A model generated the notes under the pieces. The model was not told the DNA's origin, did no database searches, and worked only from the letters and a program-made list of their open reading frames with translations. A stretch of DNA of 47,041 nucleotides, from positions 1-47,041 of the forward strand of contig CAMDEE010000008.1 of the NCBI GenBank assembly GCA_945895375.1, read 5' to 3'. This stretch comes from Auritidibacter sp. Marseille-P8566. GTDB lineage: Bacteria; Actinomycetota; Actinomycetes; Actinomycetales; Microbacteriaceae. The translations under genes and the position numbers were made by a program. Positions 9,307-17,147 of this stretch are shown piece by piece; within the stretch, counting starts at the first letter, position 1, and the number at the start of each line of letters is the position of its first letter.

Positions 9307-10979
9307 TAGACGATCTCCTCAAACTTCTTAGTTCTTCTAAAGCTGATTAGCGAAATTGTTGCAACAACAATAAAGATCAAGATTGAGAATGCGCTCGCCA
9401 AACCAAAGTTCTGACCCGTGCCAGAGAACGCAATCTTGTAGACGAAGGTAATCAGAATGTCTGTACCACCTACGTCATAATCGGTGATTCCCGAATCTGC
9501 GGGACCACCTTTCGTGAGCAGATAAATTATCGTGAAGTTATTAAAGTTGAATGCGAATGATGCAATCAGCAGAGGTGCAATTGAGATCAATAGCAACGGC
9601 AACTTGATTAGCCTAAAGTTTTGCCAACCCGTTGCTCCGTCGATTTCCGCCGCTTCATTCAGCTCTGAAGGAATTGACTGAAGAGCACCTGTTGTGATCA
9701 AGAACATGTAAGGGAATCCAAGCCATAGGTTAACTAAGAGCACAGCCAAGCGGGCTGGCCCCTCTTCCAAGAGCCAAGGGAAATTAGCTTCCGAGCCTGG
9801 ATCTTGGCCAAAAATCACCGTATTTATGAAACCGTTCTCACGGTTCAAAAGACCAACCCAAACATATGCCGAAAGGAAGCCTGGGAACGCATAAGGCAAA
9901 ATCATTATGACTCGGTAGAACTTCTTACCGCGCAACTTATCGTGGTTGAAGACAAGGGCTATGAACAAACCGAGAATGAATGTGGTGAGAACTGTTGAGA
10001 TAGCAAAAACAAAGGTCCAAGTGATTACCTTGACCAGAGGGTCTCTTAGCTGAACATCCGCAAAGATAGTTTCAAAGTTCTTGAGCCCTACCTCAACGCG
10101 CCAACCACCATCTAGTTTCGCGTTCTCTAATACGCCGTCGAGTCTGTAAAAGCCGTCCTCAGCTGGTTTGAAGACATCGCCCGCGTAGTAGACACCATAA
10201 TCGTCGTCTACTAAAGCTGTGAAAGTGTCGGCAGTCTCGTCGTAAACCAAAGTTGATTCTGATGGCAAAGCAATCGTGAATTCAGATGTTCTTAGCCCAA
10301 CATTTGGGTTAGCCGGGTCGGTGATTACACGAATATCTAAATACTTTGCTTTATCGACGAAAGACAAATTGTTTGGATCCTGTGTAGTGTATCCAACAGC
10401 TCTAAGTGCAGCCTTTGCACAGGTTTCAGTGTCTTCAGCGTATTTATCAGCGCACTCTTCACTGAGCGTGTACATGTTTTGTGAAACAGGAAGAGGAAGT
10501 TCTCCATCTTTACCAATAAAAACTTTTCCATCAATGTTGTTGGTCATCAGAAACGCTCTGGAACCATCTGCATCGTCCTTTACTAGGTTGATGGTGTAAT
10601 CAGGTCCGTCCACGATTCGATACGCTGCGTTTTTGATTGTTTGAATAGCAAGAGCCTTGTCACCATTGTGAGCAGAGCCGTAGTTAGTGAAAGCAGTGTA
10701 ACCGCTGAAAAGTAGGACGTAAATTTGGAAAACGATGAGAAACAAAACACCTGGAGTTAGATACTTAGCTGGCAATCCACCTTTTCTCAGGTAAACCCAG
10801 TTAACAAAGATGAGCACGGCAATGCTAATAGCTGCCTGCATCATGAGCTCTTGAGCAAGCAGAACCATGATCATGGTTACTGCGATGGCGTCTACAGTAC
10901 CCAGAACACCAAGCTTCCATAGTGTCCCGCTTACGCTTGGGCCAGCTTCGCCCCAGCTTCTGATCTTCTTGCCAGCCAT
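9306..10979 (-). CDS. malF: Maltose/maltodextrin ABC transporter permease, MalF type, with large extracytoplasmic loop
   Basis: A 557-residue permease. Three N-terminal spans (to about residue 120) are followed by a roughly 200-residue hydrophilic insertion (about 125-315) at the position of the P2 loop of E. coli MalF, then by the permease core with EAA motif NEAAEIDGATG. In the Mal system P2 contacts the binding protein. Two cysteines in the loop (ECADKY, ETCAK) could form a disulfide. The ATG at 10979 has AAAAGG upstream. It lies between malE and malG. The maltodextrin substrate is inferred from the MalF architecture and the adjoining pullulanase. Confidence 0.92.
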   Translation of the reverse strand: MAGKKIRSWGEAGPSVSGTLWKLGVLGTVDAIAVTMIMVLLAQELMMQAAISIAVLIFVNWVYLRKGGLPAKYLTPGVLFLIVFQIYVLLFSGYTAFTNYGSAHNGDKALAIQTIKNAAYRIVDGPDYTINLVKDDADGSRAFLMTNNIDGKVFIGKDGELPLPVSQNMYTLSEECADKYAEDTETCAKAALRAVGYTTQDPNNLSFVDKAKYLDIRVITDPANPNVGLRTSEFTIALPSESTLVYDETADTFTALVDDDYGVYYAGDVFKPAEDGFYRLDGVLENAKLDGGWRVEVGLKNFETIFADVQLRDPLVKVITWTFVFAISTVLTTFILGLFIALVFNHDKLRGKKFYRVIMILPYAFPGFLSAYVWVGLLNRENGFINTVIFGQDPGSEANFPWLLEEGPARLAVLLVNLWLGFPYMFLITTGALQSIPSELNEAAEIDGATGWQNFRLIKLPLLLISIAPLLIASFAFNFNNFTIIYLLTKGGPADSGITDYDVGGTDILITFVYKIAFSGTGQNFGLASAFSILIFIVVATISLISFRRTKKFEEIV

Positions 10980-11028
10980 CTGATTACCTTTTCCTAATTC
11001 GAAGATGTTGCCTCAAAACACGGCGGAA

Positions 11029-11064
11029 GGGTGGGCGCTTTCCTTTTAGAGAAATCACCCACCC
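11029..11064 (-). other. Inverted repeat between malE and malF
   Basis: GGGTGGG (11029-11035) is the reverse complement of CCCACCC (11058-11064); neighbouring GGCGCT/AGCGCC segments offer an alternative, mutually exclusive pairing. There is no T-run, so it is not a good terminator. In binding-protein transporter operons a hairpin at this point commonly stabilises the upstream malE message and lowers permease output. That role here is inferred from position. Confidence 0.45.
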
Positions 11065-11076
11065 AGCGCCTAAATA

Positions 11077-12369
11077 CTACTTAGTACCTTTATCGATTGT
11101 TGTTTGCAGAGCCTTAACCATCGCAGCCCAAGCTACATCTGGCTTTGCCTCTTTACCCTGGATGATGCGGGTCTGAGCTTTACCCCAGATGGTCCACGCA
11201 GCTGCCATAGCAGGTGAGTTAGGCATAGGCACTGTGTTGGCAGCGTTAGCAAAACCGGCAATAACTGGGTTGTCCTTAGCGCGGTTTAGCGCAGCCTTGT
11301 TGGCAGGTGTCTTGTTGAAGTTGTCATACAGGTTGAACTGAACGTTTTCAGAAGACATCCAACGCATTAGGTCCACAGCAGCAGGAACGTTGGTTGCGTT
11401 TCCTGGCTTAGAAGCCATCATTACGTAGCCACGAATACCGAGGAACTGCTTGGCCTTTAGCTTTGCAGAAGTTGGACCAGTTGGGAATGGATCAATGGCA
11501 TAACCAGTGCCTACCTTTAGACCATTCTTACAACCACCAGCACCTGATTCAATAGCGTTGATGTTCCAAGCGCCAGTCACCCAGTACTTAATCGCTCCGG
11601 TTGTGACCTTCTTACCCTTAACTGTGGTTGTCTTAGTTGGGTTCAAGAAGTCACAAAGAATCTTTGCGTTTGATGGCGGGCCAAAGAACTTGGTTCCCTT
11701 GAGTTTTAGCCACTTAGCAAATGCTGCACCGTTAGCTCCACCCATTCCTACCTTGTTAGTCCAGTCGCCCTTGCTGTCAACTGAGAAAACAGGAGCATTG
11801 AACATGCTCTGGAATGGATACATGTGATATGGGTCTGAGTTTGTTGCATCATAGTTAATTCCAAGTTCGCCATCCTTGATGTCGTTTACAGACTTCAGTG
11901 GCTTAGACGCTTTACTGACGTTACGAAGGATTGCAATGTTCTCAGTCCAACCAGGAGTTCCATAGTACTTTCCGTTGTACTTCATGGCCTGCAAAGCTCC
12001 AGGAACGAAGTCGTCCTTGAAGTTCGCTGGAAGGTACTGGTCAATAGGAGTTAGCACGTTAGCAGCAGCTAGGTTACCGATCCAGTCGTGAGCTGCTCCA
12101 GCCAAAATGTCTGGTCCAGTTCCACCAGGGACTGCTGTCTTTAGAACTTCACGAACAGTACCGAAGTCCTTCTCAACAAGCTTCGCTGTGTATTCAGCGT
12201 TTGCTGTGTCCCAAGCTGCTACACGACCCTTGATTGTGTCAAGTGTCCCCTTGTCAGCCCAGATTACAAGCTCCGATGCTGCGGAAGCTGGTGATGCGAT
12301 GGTTAGTCCTCCGCCAAGTACGGTGAGTGCTGTGAATAAACCAACCATTTTTCTAGTTGTTGTCTTCAT
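11077..12369 (-). CDS. malE: Extracellular maltose/maltodextrin-binding protein without lipobox
   Basis: A solute-binding protein (family 1) that should capture malto-oligosaccharides for MalFG. The start chosen is ATG 12369 (430 residues): MKTTTRKMVGLFTALTVLGG gives a typical signal peptide and AAGGAAG lies just upstream, whereas the longer frame from 12438 adds 23 residues before the signal and overlaps pulA. The signal ends in SPASA-ASEL, a type I cleavage site. No cysteine follows it, so there is no lipid anchor, unlike most binding proteins of one-membrane bacteria. The mature protein has only two cysteines (ILCDF, GGCKNG). It follows pulA by 59 bp. Confidence 0.92.
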   Translation of the reverse strand: MKTTTRKMVGLFTALTVLGGGLTIASPASAASELVIWADKGTLDTIKGRVAAWDTANAEYTAKLVEKDFGTVREVLKTAVPGGTGPDILAGAAHDWIGNLAAANVLTPIDQYLPANFKDDFVPGALQAMKYNGKYYGTPGWTENIAILRNVSKASKPLKSVNDIKDGELGINYDATNSDPYHMYPFQSMFNAPVFSVDSKGDWTNKVGMGGANGAAFAKWLKLKGTKFFGPPSNAKILCDFLNPTKTTTVKGKKVTTGAIKYWVTGAWNINAIESGAGGCKNGLKVGTGYAIDPFPTGPTSAKLKAKQFLGIRGYVMMASKPGNATNVPAAVDLMRWMSSENVQFNLYDNFNKTPANKAALNRAKDNPVIAGFANAANTVPMPNSPAMAAAWTIWGKAQTRIIQGKEAKPDVAWAAMVKALQTTIDKGTK

Positions 12370-12428
12370 TTCCTTTATCTTCCTTCTTGTTTTCAATTTT
12401 GCTACCCCGAATGAGGCAGTTCTGAAAC

Positions 12429-15101
12429 TTACTTCCACACCACTAGTGTGCTGTTTGGTGCAACGGTAGCCACCTTTGTCTTCTTTAGTACTGAAAGTGT
12501 TGTTACGCCAGCCTTATCGCCATTGACAACTACATTCCAGTTACCAGTGGCAGGAAGAGTTACCTTCTTTGACACTGAGTATGGGTTTGACATGACGACG
12601 ATTGTTGACCACTTGTCCTTCACAGCTTTACCGTTCAATGAATAGGCAAGAACATCATCAGGTGCGCTCAAGAACTTCAAGTTGGCTGAGATCTTTGCAG
12701 GCTCGCTCATTCTGAAAGCAGGGTGCGCTTTACGAAGTGCGATCAGACCCTTGTGATAGTCAACGGTTGCCTTGTGCTTCGCTCTCTCAGGCCACTTCAA
12801 ACTGTTAACTGCGTCTGATGAACGGTAGCTGTTGTGATCTCCACCCTTGCTTCTCAGGAATTCCTGACCTGCCTGGATGAATGGTGTTCCCTGTGCAAGG
12901 AGGATCAACGTACCAATTTGTCTTTGCTGCTTAGTAACGGCAGACATTGACTGCTGGTTGTTAACCGCCCACAGCTTGTCGAACAAAGTCATGTTGTCGT
13001 GCGCCTCCGCATAATTAACAGATTGACCTGCATCAGAAACGAGCCAAGGTACCAATATCTTGTCAGCACTAGTGTGACCGATAGTTCCAGCCTTCACTGC
13101 GTTGATAGCACCTGGGTTTCCATTTACGTAACCGCCATCTGATGTGCCATCAGGTGAACCCTTAACTCCGTTACGAATTCCGTCGTTGAATGCACCAATC
13201 TTAGGCATGCTTAGAAGCTGGCTCTGGTTGCCCTGAGGAAGACCGCTGTCTCCACCCATGCTCCAAGCTTCACCAAGGATTGTTGCCGCTGGCTCAATAG
13301 CGCGAATAGCCGCAGCTGAGTCGTTGACAGTCTTTACATCCCAAAGACCCATCTGGTCAATTCTGTATCCGTCGAGCTTGTACTCTCTGGTCCAGTACTT
13401 GAATGAGTCAACGATGAACTTTCTCACCATCGGACGCTCAGTTGCAGTGTCATTTCCACAACCAGATCTGTTGGTTAGGTTTCCATTTGCGTCTTTTCTG
13501 AACCAGTAGCCTGGAACAATAATTGACTGGCTGAATTCAGTCGCGCTTGCGACGTGGCCGTGAACAACGTCCATGGTTACACGCATTCCATTTGTGTGGA
13601 ATGCCTGAATGGCTTCCTTTAGCTCACGAATTCTAGCTATCGGGTTAGTTGGGTCGCTTGAATACTGACCTTCAGGAACGTTGAAGTGCTCTGGGTCATA
13701 ACCCCAGTTGAATGTTGGGCTGCTCTCAAGACCACCTGAAGCGTAGTCATACATCGGAAGCAACTGAACGTGAGTAACACCCATCTCCTTGAAGAAAGAT
13801 AGACCAGTGCTGACCTTGCTCTTACCTGTTCCTATGGTTGTCCCTAGCTGAGCAAGACCGCGGAACTTTCCTCTGTTCTCAGCCTTAACACCGCTGTTGG
13901 CGTCAATAGTTGCGTCTCTTACGTGCAGCTCATACATCACTGCATCAACCGAACGACCTGAGAAAGCAGGCTTCTTGTGAGTTAGCCAACCAGTCGGGTT
14001 AGTCTTCGCAAGGTCAACTACAACACCTCTGACGCCATCGATTGTGACCGAACGAACGTAAGGGTCAACAGCGTCATCAGTGTTACCACCGACAGTTACT
14101 CGATACATGTAAACCTGGCCATGTCTGTCACCTGAAAGCGAAGCGGTCCAAGTCCCCTTGTCGCTTGAGGTCATCGGTGTAACGGTGCCTTCATTCTTAG
14201 GAGTTGTTGCGCTCGCGTAGGTGACAAGTGAAACTGCGCTTGCTGTTGGAGCCCAAACTCTAAAGTCGGTCTTGGCAGCTGAATAAGTGTTACCGAGGTC
14301 ATCACCTGTGTATGTGAATGCATCTACGAATGCTGAAGAGGTGAATACACCAGCTGCAACGAGTTGTCTCGAACCAAATACTCTCGTTGGATCAGAATCG
14401 GTATGTTCAACCCGTAGAGTTGCACCTAACGGAATGTCTGCAGTTGTTGTGATTAGCCACTGCTTGTTAGTTGAAGTAGTCCCTCCGTTAGCATCCTTTA
14501 TTTTTTCTGCTGAAAGAATTGCAGGAGCACCTTCGCCGGTCAGGCTGAATCCAGGTCCTGCTGTTCCATTAGCTCTGCTCAGTGTCACCTTGATGGTTCT
14601 AAGGGTTTCAATAGAAGCACCCCAGATTTCAGGAGGGATGATAAACGAGTCATTTGTGTAGATGTATCCGTCGCCCTGCTGAATCCAGATCTCAGCGAAG
14701 TTGTTTTCGTCTAGGTTGACCATACGGTCAAGGTCAACGTCTTTAGTCCAACCAGTCTTGAGACGAGGAATAAGACCCAACTGGGTTACTCCGTCGCTGA
14801 TTGGAACCTGTGTGTTGATCAATGCGTAGCCCTTGTTGTCAACAACGTTCGAGAAGAATGGAGTGACCTGTGACTCCGGAAGTCCTGTGCCTTTGAAGGC
14901 CCAGAGCCATAGACCCCAGTCTCCATAGCTTGGTGGGTTGCTGGTTCTCTTGTAGTGAACGATCAAATTCGCGCATTTGGCAGTTGGGCAAGACCCCGCA
15001 GCACTAGCGCTAGATGTAATCGCTGGCACAGGAGCTACCAAAGCGAACGCTAGAAGGATAGGAAGGATTGACTTTTTGATAACAGTTGCGAATTTGGACA
15101 A
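12429..15101 (-). CDS. pulA: Secreted type I pullulanase (CBM41-CBM48-GH13)
   Basis: An 890-residue debranching enzyme cleaving alpha-1,6 bonds in pullulan, starch or glycogen outside the cell. Order: signal peptide (1-35), CBM41-like module (46 to about 150, DWGLWLW at 61-67), a beta-rich spacer, CBM48 (about 262-365, DFRVWAPTAS), then the GH13 barrel. The pullulanase hallmark FNWGYDP is at 464-470. Catalytic residues are Asp582 (GYRIDQMG), Glu611 (ILGEAW) and His701-Asp702 (EAHDN). Region I reads DVVHGH (511-516) instead of the usual DVVYNH. The start is TTG 15101 with AAAGG upstream. It heads the malEFG run and has LacI-type operator-like sites in its promoter region. No LPXTG anchor is present. 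Confidence 0.95.
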   Translation of the reverse strand: MSKFATVIKKSILPILLAFALVAPVPAITSSASAAGSCPTAKCANLIVHYKRTSNPPSYGDWGLWLWAFKGTGLPESQVTPFFSNVVDNKGYALINTQVPISDGVTQLGLIPRLKTGWTKDVDLDRMVNLDENNFAEIWIQQGDGYIYTNDSFIIPPEIWGASIETLRTIKVTLSRANGTAGPGFSLTGEGAPAILSAEKIKDANGGTTSTNKQWLITTTADIPLGATLRVEHTDSDPTRVFGSRQLVAAGVFTSSAFVDAFTYTGDDLGNTYSAAKTDFRVWAPTASAVSLVTYASATTPKNEGTVTPMTSSDKGTWTASLSGDRHGQVYMYRVTVGGNTDDAVDPYVRSVTIDGVRGVVVDLAKTNPTGWLTHKKPAFSGRSVDAVMYELHVRDATIDANSGVKAENRGKFRGLAQLGTTIGTGKSKVSTGLSFFKEMGVTHVQLLPMYDYASGGLESSPTFNWGYDPEHFNVPEGQYSSDPTNPIARIRELKEAIQAFHTNGMRVTMDVVHGHVASATEFSQSIIVPGYWFRKDANGNLTNRSGCGNDTATERPMVRKFIVDSFKYWTREYKLDGYRIDQMGLWDVKTVNDSAAAIRAIEPAATILGEAWSMGGDSGLPQGNQSQLLSMPKIGAFNDGIRNGVKGSPDGTSDGGYVNGNPGAINAVKAGTIGHTSADKILVPWLVSDAGQSVNYAEAHDNMTLFDKLWAVNNQQSMSAVTKQQRQIGTLILLAQGTPFIQAGQEFLRSKGGDHNSYRSSDAVNSLKWPERAKHKATVDYHKGLIALRKAHPAFRMSEPAKISANLKFLSAPDDVLAYSLNGKAVKDKWSTIVVMSNPYSVSKKVTLPATGNWNVVVNGDKAGVTTLSVLKKTKVATVAPNSTLVVWK

Positions 15102-15140
15102 CGTAGAGCCTTTCTGTGACTTGAAATAAGCCTAATTTGG

Positions 15141-15154
15141 CGGAAACGGTTCAA
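15141..15154 (+). promoter_or_regulatory. Operator-like site 2 upstream of pulA (LacI family)
   Basis: CGGAAACGGTTCAA matches the LacI/CcpA-type consensus TGNAANCGNTNNCA with two mismatches. It lies 40 bp before the pulA TTG start, with its central CG 37 bp from that of the better site at 15178-15191. It may be an auxiliary operator. No binding evidence is available. Confidence 0.4.
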
Positions 15155-15177
15155 CTGCTAGGTAACAAGAGTCGTTA

Positions 15178-15191
15178 TGTAATCGTTTCCA
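15178..15191 (-). promoter_or_regulatory. Operator-like site 1 upstream of pulA (LacI family)
   Basis: On the minus strand TGGAAACGATTACA fits TGNAANCGNTNNCA at every fixed position. It lies 77 bp before the pulA start and just downstream of the terminator of the preceding gene, the expected place for control of a maltodextrin operon by a MalR-like repressor. The regulator gene is not in the window. Confidence 0.6.
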
Positions 15192-15211
15192 TTCTTTGGC
15201 TAATTTAACAG

Positions 15212-15247
15212 AAAACTGGGCCCTGACCTAAGCCAGGACCCAGTTTT
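15212..15247 (-). terminator. Rho-independent terminator of the double-CBM41 gene
   Basis: AAAACTGGGTCCTG and its partner form a 14-bp stem with one mismatch and an eight-base loop, 20 bp after the stop codon at 15268. Read on the minus strand, the stem ends in TTTT. It separates the CBM41 gene from the pulA promoter region, so pulA-malEFG should be a separate transcript. Confidence 0.85.
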
Positions 15248-15267
15248 GCTTGTGTTTCGCGAGCTAT

Positions 15268-16620
15268 TTAGCTAGCAGGAGGAGAAACGACCTGCTTCTT
15301 TGCTGGGCTTGGGCCCAACAATGCCTTGCCGATACTTGACTCGGCCTGGACGAAGATCTCCCATGTCTGTGGGTCTTCACCCGCAGCAGGAGCAGCAACA
15401 TCCATGTCACAGCTTGAAGCTAGACTCCAGTTTGCACCTTCAAGCGCAGTCTGTGTGACTGTGTTTGCAATGGTACAAGTCTTGGTTGTAGCACCCTTCT
15501 TAGCGGTAACAACGATCTTTGAAGGGAACATACCCTTCATTGTTGCGTGTGCCGGGCGAACAGGAGTCACAGTCAGAGTGCTTCCTGAGTGGGTAGCTGT
15601 AGCGCCGTAGCGACCAACGAATGTAGGCGCTGAGTAGTGAGCCTCGTTAGAACCAAGGCTCAACCACATGTCAGTACCTGACTTAGGTAGACCATTTGTG
15701 AAACCATCGGTCCACTTGTAGTCGCCTGACTGCTTAGACCATTCGTTACCTACAACTGATCTACGAAGTACTAGACCAGTGCTGCCTGAGTAAACGCCCA
15801 TGGTCTGAACGATTGCGTAAGCACCGTACTTGTCTTCACCAACGAATGGCCAACCAGTTGTACCTGCATCAGTCTTGCCCTTGTATGGGTAAGTCTTGGT
15901 AACAACAGTCTTCTTGACTGGCTTCTTCTTGACGATAGTGGTAACAACCTTGCTGGTTGAAACTACGTAGTCAGCAAGCTTCTTAGGAGCAACAGAGGTG
16001 TTCCAGCTGTATAGGTTCCAGCCTTGAGCCTGTGCGGTCTTTAGAGGCATGTTTACGTGAACCTTGTAGCTGGTGACAGCAGGGTATTCACGCTTCTGAG
16101 TGTGAACGTTCCACCAAGACTCACCTGCAGGGAAGATGTTGTCCCCACCGAAAGGCTTGTCAGCAGCGCCAATGGCTGGCTTTGCAGCTACGCTCTCGTC
16201 TACATCGACGGTGCTTGGGTTATCTAGAACTGCAGGAGTTTCTGCCTGGCCATCCCATGACTCTGTGGTGCGCATAACGTTGTTCAACGCAGTCAAGGTC
16301 ACTGGAAGAGTGAACTCAGCGTAAGCTCCGTAAGCATCTTCACCAACAAAGTTTGGAGTCCAGTCCTGAGTGACCTGCTCACCAGCGATGGTCTTAGTTA
16401 GGGTACCAATTGTGTTATCTGATGGCCCAACTGCGTCGTTCCCTGTGTTCCAGTACCAAAGGTTCCAGTCCTGAGCAACTTCCTTAGGAACGTTTAGGTG
16501 GATCTTGAATGATGTGCTTGGAAGAGCTGCCTGTGCAGGAGCCGCAACTCCTACTAGACCAGCTAGACCCAGCGATAGTGCTGCTGCGGTGCCTAATGCC
16601 CGCTTGATTTGACGATTCAT
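15268..16620 (-). CDS. Secreted protein with two CBM41-like (pullulanase-associated) modules
   Basis: A 450-residue protein with a clear type I signal peptide (to about AQA-31) and no enzyme domain. Two repeats resemble the pullulanase-associated domain: residues 36 to about 180 (DWNLWYWNTG, FVGEDAYGAYAEF, ending ESWWNVHTQKREYPA) and about 184 to 333 (GWNLYSWNTS, FVGEDKYGAYA, ending MWLSLGSNEAHYSAP). The paired aromatic residues (Trp52/55/57; Trp201/Tyr204/Trp206) correspond to the glucan-binding aromatics of CBM41. A Lys-rich linker (230-248) interrupts repeat 2. Residues 340-450 look like a small beta domain with one cysteine pair (382, 404). GGAGG precedes ATG 16620. It has its own terminator and an operator-like site upstream. 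Binding of starch or glycogen is inferred; the role of the protein is not known. Confidence 0.8.
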   Translation of the reverse strand: MNRQIKRALGTAAALSLGLAGLVGVAAPAQAALPSTSFKIHLNVPKEVAQDWNLWYWNTGNDAVGPSDNTIGTLTKTIAGEQVTQDWTPNFVGEDAYGAYAEFTLPVTLTALNNVMRTTESWDGQAETPAVLDNPSTVDVDESVAAKPAIGAADKPFGGDNIFPAGESWWNVHTQKREYPAVTSYKVHVNMPLKTAQAQGWNLYSWNTSVAPKKLADYVVSTSKVVTTIVKKKPVKKTVVTKTYPYKGKTDAGTTGWPFVGEDKYGAYAIVQTMGVYSGSTGLVLRRSVVGNEWSKQSGDYKWTDGFTNGLPKSGTDMWLSLGSNEAHYSAPTFVGRYGATATHSGSTLTVTPVRPAHATMKGMFPSKIVVTAKKGATTKTCTIANTVTQTALEGANWSLASSCDMDVAAPAAGEDPQTWEIFVQAESSIGKALLGPSPAKKQVVSPPAS

Positions 16621-16739
16621 TTTTCAATGCCTCCGGTTAGTTTTAGATTCTCTGTCACCAACGGCAATCAGATTAACTAAGAAACTAACACTTAGGGACA
16701 TTGCTTGGATGAGTTTTTAGACCAGAAAAGGTCAATTTA

Positions 16740-16753
16740 TGATAACGATTACA
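16740..16753 (+). promoter_or_regulatory. Operator-like site upstream of the double-CBM41 gene
   Basis: TGATAACGATTACA fits TGNAANCGNTNNCA with one mismatch and shares the AACGATTACA core with the best site upstream of pulA. It lies 120 bp before ATG 16620. The shared core suggests common control of the two secreted glucan genes. Confidence 0.5.
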
Positions 16754-16942
16754 TACGCACTTGAATTGGCCGCTCTATTTGCCTAATCCAGGATCCCTAG
16801 GTGGTTTGTCTAGTTTGGCTTGAACTTGGGCCTTGATACGTCAGCTAAAAGACCATATTCATGTAAAAGGTTCAATTTCTGAACCTTCCTGGACGAAAAA
16901 GCACTAAAGAACAAGTAAAAGGTGTTGCAAAATGCAAAGCGT

Positions 16943-17053
16943 TTACAGAAGGTTAGGGATCTTCTGTTCCTCAGCCACATTTGCTCGTCTGAACCAGAAG
17001 GTAACAAAGGTTGAAATGATAACAATGAACAATGTGTAAAGGGCTGGAACCAC
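16943..17053 (-). CDS. Possible 36-residue single-span membrane peptide, or remnant of a membrane-protein gene
   Basis: Immediately after the CCA end of the CAU tRNA, a frame opens with GTG (17051-17053) and ends in TAA (16943-16945). It encodes a hydrophobic run (LYTLFIVIISTFVTFWF), then a basic pair (RR) and a short polar tail (ANVAEEQKIPNLL), the layout of a one-span membrane protein with a charged end. There is no Shine-Dalgarno sequence, since the upstream bases are the tRNA acceptor. It could be translated from a processed tRNA-mRNA transcript, could begin at the internal TTG, or could be the C-terminal remnant of a larger gene. Function unknown. Confidence 0.3.
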   Translation of the reverse strand: MVPALYTLFIVIISTFVTFWFRRANVAEEQKIPNLL

Positions 17054-17130
17054 TGGTGGGGAGTGCGGGACTTGAACCCGCGACCGACGGATTATGAGTC
17101 CGCTGCTCTAACCGGCTGAGCTAACTCCCC
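17054..17130 (-). tRNA. tRNA with CAU anticodon, probably tRNA-Ile2 (lysidine type)
   Basis: The cloverleaf is complete. Acceptor GGGGAGT pairs fully with ACTCCCC, the anticodon loop CTCATAA gives CAT, the T-arm is GCGGG-TTCAAGT-CCCGC, the discriminator is A, and CCA is encoded (17054-17056). The segment from anticodon to T-loop (CTCATAATC, GGTCGC, TTCAAGTCC) resembles bacterial tRNA-Ile2, read as AUA after lysidine modification, more than elongator Met. Sequence alone does not settle this; it is not an initiator tRNA. Confidence 0.9.
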
Positions 17131-17147
17131 CAACCTACAAACAAAGT

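Larger units (their letters stand above)
16621..17053. other. 430-bp region between the CBM41 gene and the tRNA
   Basis: This stretch has no long credible gene. It holds the presumed promoter of the CBM41 gene, one LacI-type operator-like site (16740-16753), a weaker similar site on the plus strand (GCAAAGCGTTTACA, 16934-16947), and a possible short membrane peptide (16943-17053). A 71-codon frame at 16810-17025 on the minus strand looks like chance. Confidence 0.6.

Noticed and set aside
12370-12438. Upstream ATG (12438) as the start of malE
   Set aside because: It would place 23 extra residues before a perfect signal peptide and overlap pulA; the ATG at 12369 has a good SD.
16934-16947. 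GCAAAGCGTTTACA as another LacI-type operator
   Set aside because: Two fixed positions differ from the consensus and it is over 300 bp from the gene it would control; too weak to list as a site.
16810-17025. 71-codon open frame on the minus strand in the region upstream of the CBM41 gene
   Set aside because: Composition is unlike a real protein, there is no ribosome-binding site, and it overlaps operator-like sequence and the more convincing hydrophobic frame.
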